NCBI RefSeq assembly: GCF_023954335.1
Contig: NZ_JAMLIE010000001.1
Location: 1,984,001-2,048,000 of the forward strand
Reading direction: 5' to 3'
DNA from: Aquamicrobium sp.
Lineage (GTDB): Bacteria > Pseudomonadota > Alphaproteobacteria > Rhizobiales > Rhizobiaceae
DNA length: 64,000 nucleotides
Shown: positions 61,165-64,000 of the stretch, in pieces
Layout of the letters: each line of letters starts with the position of its first letter
How positions within the stretch are numbered: the stretch's first letter is position 1
The notes under the pieces: generated by a model
The model's database searches: none
Told to the model about the DNA's origin: nothing
The model's input: only the letters and a program-made list of their open reading frames with translations
Made by a program: the position numbers and the translations under genes

Positions 61165-61559
61165 CGGCCCCCTCCATCACCTCGGCGTCGTCTCCCTCCA
61201 GCTCCTCCAGCGCGTCGTCTTCTTCGGCGATCGGCTCGTCCGCAGGCGCGGTGATCTCGACATCGCGCACGTCCAGCTTGCCGGTAGCGACGCTCGTAGC
61301 GGGACAGGTAGTCGACCACCTCGTCCCTTGTCGGAAAGCCCTTCGTCTGGCTCGACGGCATGGGCCAGCCGGGCAGCGAGCTGTAGCCCGCAGGCGAAAA
61401 CAGGCGCAGCGAGTCCCATGTATGACGCCAGGCGCCGCCGGGCCGCCCCTCCGCGTCCAGCACCACGAAATCCAGACCGGCACGGCGAAGGTAGTAGGCG
61501 ACCGCGAGCCCGGCCTGTCCGCCCCCGATCACCACGACATCATGATCAGGGTCGCTCAT
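61128..61559 (-). pseudogene. arsO: Truncated arsO (flavin monooxygenase) running into foreign sequence
   Basis: The first ~89 residues match an ArsO/flavin-containing monooxygenase: VVVIGGGQAGLAVAYYLRRAGLDFVVLDAEGRPGGAW in spaced form (FAD site), the SLRLFSPAGYSSLPG segment, and TRDEVVDYLSRYE. At about 61284-61301 the homology stops. The frame then reads arginine-rich nonsense to a stop at 61128, while another frame there encodes an hsdS tail. A full enzyme would be roughly 350-400 residues, so it is broken. Its ATG overlaps the arsH stop by four bases, which shows the original ars operon order. Confidence 0.8.
61151..61294 (-). pseudogene. hsdS: C-terminal remnant of type I specificity subunit hsdS
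   Basis: In a frame different from arsO, 47 codons read S-VATGKLDVRDVEI, then an acidic tail (EEDDALEELEGDDAEVMEGADADE) and a TAG stop at 61151. VTGKIDVR-type endings are typical of HsdS C-termini. The tail contains the hsdR ribosome binding site and overlaps its start by 14 bases, as expected for an hsdS-hsdR pair. Everything upstream of the junction is arsO, so hsdS is deleted apart from this stub and has no start codon of its own. Confidence 0.65.
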
Positions 61560-62311
61560 GCCGAGCGCTTCTGAGACGCTGTGGCAATCGACGAGAGGTC
61601 CGCCGCCGGGTCCAAGGCCTTTCCTGCGGTCTTCCTCTCCGAGTAGCGGTCAACAAGACGCGCTGCATGGGGGCGGGTAAGGATGGTGAAGCGGACCAGC
61701 TCCTCCATCACGTCTACGATGCGGTCGTAGTAGCTCGAGGGCTTCATCCGGCCGGATCCGTCGAACTCATCATACGCCTTGGCCACGCTCGACTGGTTGG
61801 GGATGGTGATCATCCGCATCCAGCGACCCAGAAGGCGCAGCGTGTTGACTGCGTTGAAGCTCTGCGAGCCGCCCGACACCTGCATCACCGCAAGCGTGCG
61901 CCCCTGCGTCGGGCGCATCCCACCCATGTTGAGCGGCAGGTTGTCGATCTGCGCCTTCATCAGGCCGGTGATCTGGCCGTGCCGCTCGGGGCTGCACCAG
62001 ACCATGCCTTCGGACCACATCGCGTGCTCGCGCAGCTCGTGGATCGCGGTGTGGTCGTCGCCCGCGATCTGATCGGGGAACGGCATGTCCGACGGATCGA
62101 AGATGCGGACCTCCGCACCGAACAGCCGCAGCAGCCGTGCCGCCTCCTCGGTCGCCAGCCGGGAATAGGAGCGTGGCCGCAGCGATCCGTAGAGCATCAG
62201 GATGCGCGGCTTGTGGTCGTCCGGGCCAAGTTCGATTGCCAGGCGCTCCTGCACGAAGCGCCTGTCGAGAGCCGGCAGGTGATCGGGGTCAGGCAGGGTA
62301 CGCAAACGCAT
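61556..62311 (-). CDS. arsH: Arsenical resistance protein ArsH
   Basis: ArsH is an FMN/NADPH enzyme that oxidises trivalent methyl- and aryl-arsenicals. The 251-residue protein has the flavodoxin-like phosphate loop LMLYGSLRPRSYSRL, WCSPERHGQITGLMKAQIDNLP, and QGRTLAVMQVSGGSQSFNAVN, as in known ArsH. The ATG at 62311 gives normal length; an in-frame extension upstream overlaps acr3. It is ten bases after acr3 and overlaps arsO by four. Confidence 0.94.
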   Translation of the reverse strand: MRLRTLPDPDHLPALDRRFVQERLAIELGPDDHKPRILMLYGSLRPRSYSRLATEEAARLLRLFGAEVRIFDPSDMPFPDQIAGDDHTAIHELREHAMWSEGMVWCSPERHGQITGLMKAQIDNLPLNMGGMRPTQGRTLAVMQVSGGSQSFNAVNTLRLLGRWMRMITIPNQSSVAKAYDEFDGSGRMKPSSYYDRIVDVMEELVRFTILTRPHAARLVDRYSERKTAGKALDPAADLSSIATASQKRSA

Positions 62312-62321
62312 GACCGGCCTC

Positions 62322-63416
62322 CTACTGCTGACTTGTCGCGGCCGCCGGCACGGCGGCAGGCGGGGAACCGCTAAACCAGCGGCGGCCGAGCCAGAGAGCG
62401 ACATGCACCAGCAGGATGAGCACCGGAACCTCCACCAGCGGCCCGATTACGGCGGCGAAGGCGACCGGGGAAGCGAGTCCAAATGCGGCGATCGCGACCG
62501 CGATGGCCAGCTCGAAATTGTTGCCAGCGGCAGTGAAGGCGATCGCGGTCGTGCGCGGATAGTCCCCGGCGATCAGCTTGCCCATGGCGAAGCTGATGAC
62601 GAACTGCACGACGAAGTAGATCACCAGCGGCACCGCGATCAGCAGCGCGTCGAACGGCAGAAGCAGCACGTCGCCGCCCTTCAGGCTGAACATCGCCATA
62701 ATGGTGAAGAGCAGCGCGACGAGGGTGATCGGGCTGATCTTCGGCAGGAAGACGTCCTGGAACCAATCGGGACCCTTTCGCGCGATCAGGATGCGCCGGG
62801 TCAGGTATCCGGCCGCGAAGGGGATGCCGAGATAGATCAGCACCGCCTCGGTGATTGTCCAGAAGCCGACATCCACGACGCTGCCCTCCAGCCCGAAGAG
62901 TGGCGGCAGGACCGAGAGAAAGAACCAGGCGTAGGTCGAAAAAAACAGGATCTGGAAGATCGAATTGAAGGCGACGAGGCCCGCGACGTACTGATTGTCG
63001 CCCTTGGCCAACTGGTTCCAGACCAGAACCATCGCGATGCAGCGCGCCAGTCCGATCAGGATCACGCCGGTCATGTATTCGGGGTAGTCGCGCAAAAAGA
63101 TCGCGGCGAGCGCGAACATCAGCACCGGGCCAATGATCCAGTTCTGGACCAGCGATAGCACGAGCACGCGCTTGTCGGCGAAGACGCGATGCAGTTCCTC
63201 GTAGCGTACCTTGGCGAGCGGCGGGTACATCATCAGGATCAGGCCGATCGCAATCGGGATGTTCGTGGAACCGACCGACATCTCGTTGAGCGCCGCGGGA
63301 AGGTTCGTAAAAGCGGTTCCGAGGAACACGCCTAGCGCCATCGCCGCGAAGATCCAGACGGTCAGATAGCGGTCAAGGAAGGACAGCCGGCGTGCCGGCG
63401 CTGTTGCGTTAGACAT
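62322..63416 (-). CDS. acr3: Arsenite efflux transporter Acr3
   Basis: Acr3 exports arsenite across the inner membrane. The 364-residue protein has ten predicted helices, the family start LSFLDRYLTVWIFAAMALGV, and the conserved LARCIAMVLVWNQLAKG with its functional Cys. GNNFELAIAVAIAAFG and EVPVLILLVHVALW lie in the last third. The ATG follows aggaaa. It lies between arsC and arsH. Confidence 0.95.
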   Translation of the reverse strand: MSNATAPARRLSFLDRYLTVWIFAAMALGVFLGTAFTNLPAALNEMSVGSTNIPIAIGLILMMYPPLAKVRYEELHRVFADKRVLVLSLVQNWIIGPVLMFALAAIFLRDYPEYMTGVILIGLARCIAMVLVWNQLAKGDNQYVAGLVAFNSIFQILFFSTYAWFFLSVLPPLFGLEGSVVDVGFWTITEAVLIYLGIPFAAGYLTRRILIARKGPDWFQDVFLPKISPITLVALLFTIMAMFSLKGGDVLLLPFDALLIAVPLVIYFVVQFVISFAMGKLIAGDYPRTTAIAFTAAGNNFELAIAVAIAAFGLASPVAFAAVIGPLVEVPVLILLVHVALWLGRRWFSGSPPAAVPAAATSQQ

Positions 63417-63429
63417 TGGAAGTTTCCTG

Positions 63430-63864
63430 TCAGGCGAGACTGTTGCCCGCGGTGTCGGTGATCTTCTCGCCATCCTCCTTGGTGAAGGCACCCTTCTGGG
63501 GCGGCAGGAGGTCGAGGACAGTCTCGGAGGGGCGGCACAGCTTGACGCCCTTCGGGCTGATCACGATGGGCCGGTTGATCAGGATCGGGTGAGCCTCGAT
63601 CGCATCGAGCAGTTGCTCCTCCGTCAGACCGGGGTCGTGGAGACCGAGTTCGCCGTAGGGCGTGTCCTTCTCGCGCAGGATGTCCCGGACCGAGACGCCC
63701 ATCCGCTCAACGAGCAGCAGCAGCAGCGTACGCGAGGGCGGAGTCTTGAGGTACTCGATGACGTGCGGCTCGACCCCGGCATTGCGGATCATGGCCAGCG
63801 TGTTGCGCGAAGTTCCGCACTCAGGATTATGATAGATGATGACGTCGGTGTAATTCGCGCTCAT
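63430..63864 (-). CDS. arsC: Arsenate reductase ArsC (glutaredoxin-coupled)
   Basis: ArsC reduces arsenate to arsenite for export by Acr3. The 144-residue protein has the active-site Cys16 in IYHNPECGTSRNT, and INRPIVISPKGVKLCRPSE, as in the glutaredoxin-dependent class. The ATG overlaps the arsR stop by four bases, and acr3 follows 13 bases after its stop. Confidence 0.96.
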   Translation of the reverse strand: MSANYTDVIIYHNPECGTSRNTLAMIRNAGVEPHVIEYLKTPPSRTLLLLLVERMGVSVRDILREKDTPYGELGLHDPGLTEEQLLDAIEAHPILINRPIVISPKGVKLCRPSETVLDLLPPQKGAFTKEDGEKITDTAGNSLA

Positions 63865-64000
63865 GCGCCGGCACCTTCCTTAATTGTGGCGTTGCCGGAC
63901 GGATCACAGACAGCTGCGCCGACCGCGCAATCGCTGGTGTCGCCGCCACAGCAGTTTTCTGTGAGATAGGCCATCAGCCCGTTCATCGCCGCAAAGTTGG
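63861..64000 (-). CDS. arsR: ArsR-family regulator, C-terminal part (5' end outside window)
   Basis: The last 45 codons on the minus strand read NFAAMNGLMAYLTENCCGGD, then a Cys-containing tail ending EGAGA and TGA. The LMAYLTENCCGG block is the usual C-terminus of ArsR repressors in proteobacterial ars operons, just after the winged-helix domain. The DNA-binding part lies beyond the edge. The stop overlaps the arsC start, so arsR is the first visible gene of the operon and probably controls it in response to arsenite. Confidence 0.8.
   Translation of the reverse strand, partial: NFAAMNGLMAYLTENCCGGDTSDCAVGAAVCDPSGNATIKEGAGA

Noticed and set aside
61128..61290. Arg-rich C-terminal half of the arsO-like frame as a novel basic domain
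   Set aside because: The same bases encode a convincing HsdS tail and the start of hsdR in other frames, so the basic stretch is a frame artefact.
1..64000. CRISPR arrays, insertion sequences or prophage genes
   Set aside because: No spaced direct repeats, transposase, integrase or phage structural genes were seen on either strand.

Overview
The window looks like chromosome from an alphaproteobacterium of the order Hyphomicrobiales (Rhizobiales), probably near Phyllobacteriaceae/Rhizobiaceae. It is GC-rich (roughly two thirds by eye). It carries typical gene orders of that group: fabD-fabG-acpP-fabF-mltG-yicC-gmk, lptF-lptG-lptD-surA-pdxA-rsmA, uvrC-pgsA-moaD-moaE, purM-purN, aapJQMP. It also has an Omp25/31-type outer membrane protein and a tRNA-Arg(CCU) split by a group I intron, as known from Agrobacterium. 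The species cannot be named from the sequence alone.

Layout. 1-6.4 kb: fatty-acid synthesis, peptidoglycan and nucleotide genes on the plus strand, then a small DUF465 gene behind a perfect FNR/FixK-type box. 6.4-14.8 kb: a minus-strand run for LPS export (LptF, LptG, LptD), outer-membrane protein folding (SurA), vitamin B6 (PdxA) and rRNA methylation (RsmA), ending in a class D beta-lactamase. 15.3-17.9 kb: pepA, holC and a membrane protein. 18-19.5 kb: tRNA-Asp, a compositionally odd 2OG-Fe(II) oxygenase and the intron-split tRNA-Arg. 19.5-31 kb: crotonase, ABC-F ATPase, a Gly-rich repeat protein, DinB-like protein, ndk, a PAS-PAS-GGDEF-EAL protein, molybdopterin synthase, pgsA, uvrC and a pteridine-reductase-like SDR. 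31-40.4 kb: an outer membrane protein, GST, RNase T2, rlmJ, sixA, purN/purM, an AI-2E-type permease, the DnaA inactivator HdaA, a flavin monooxygenase and a CHCC zinc-finger protein. 40.5-51 kb: ppk-ppx, an extra ddl, EamA, rnd, an MFS transporter and aspS. 51-57.4 kb: the general amino-acid ABC transporter Aap, a MetC-like beta-lyase and tRNA-Ser(UGA).

The accessory part begins after tRNA-Ser. A minus-strand arsenic operon (arsR-arsC-acr3-arsH) enters from the right edge and runs into a truncated arsO. ArsO is joined out of frame, at a 6-bp repeat, to the last ~47 codons of a type I specificity gene (hsdS). The hsdS remnant overlaps the start of an intact 1174-codon hsdR-like gene. This HsdR carries an extra N-terminal HNH nuclease domain, and no hsdM or full hsdS lies in the window. 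It is therefore either an orphan restriction ATPase-nuclease now sitting in an arsenic operon, or one half of a rearranged system. This is the strongest candidate for something undescribed. Other points of interest are the tRNA intron, the FNR-type box before the DUF465 gene, the repeat protein, two inverted-repeat elements, and an RNase T2 with a substituted active-site residue.
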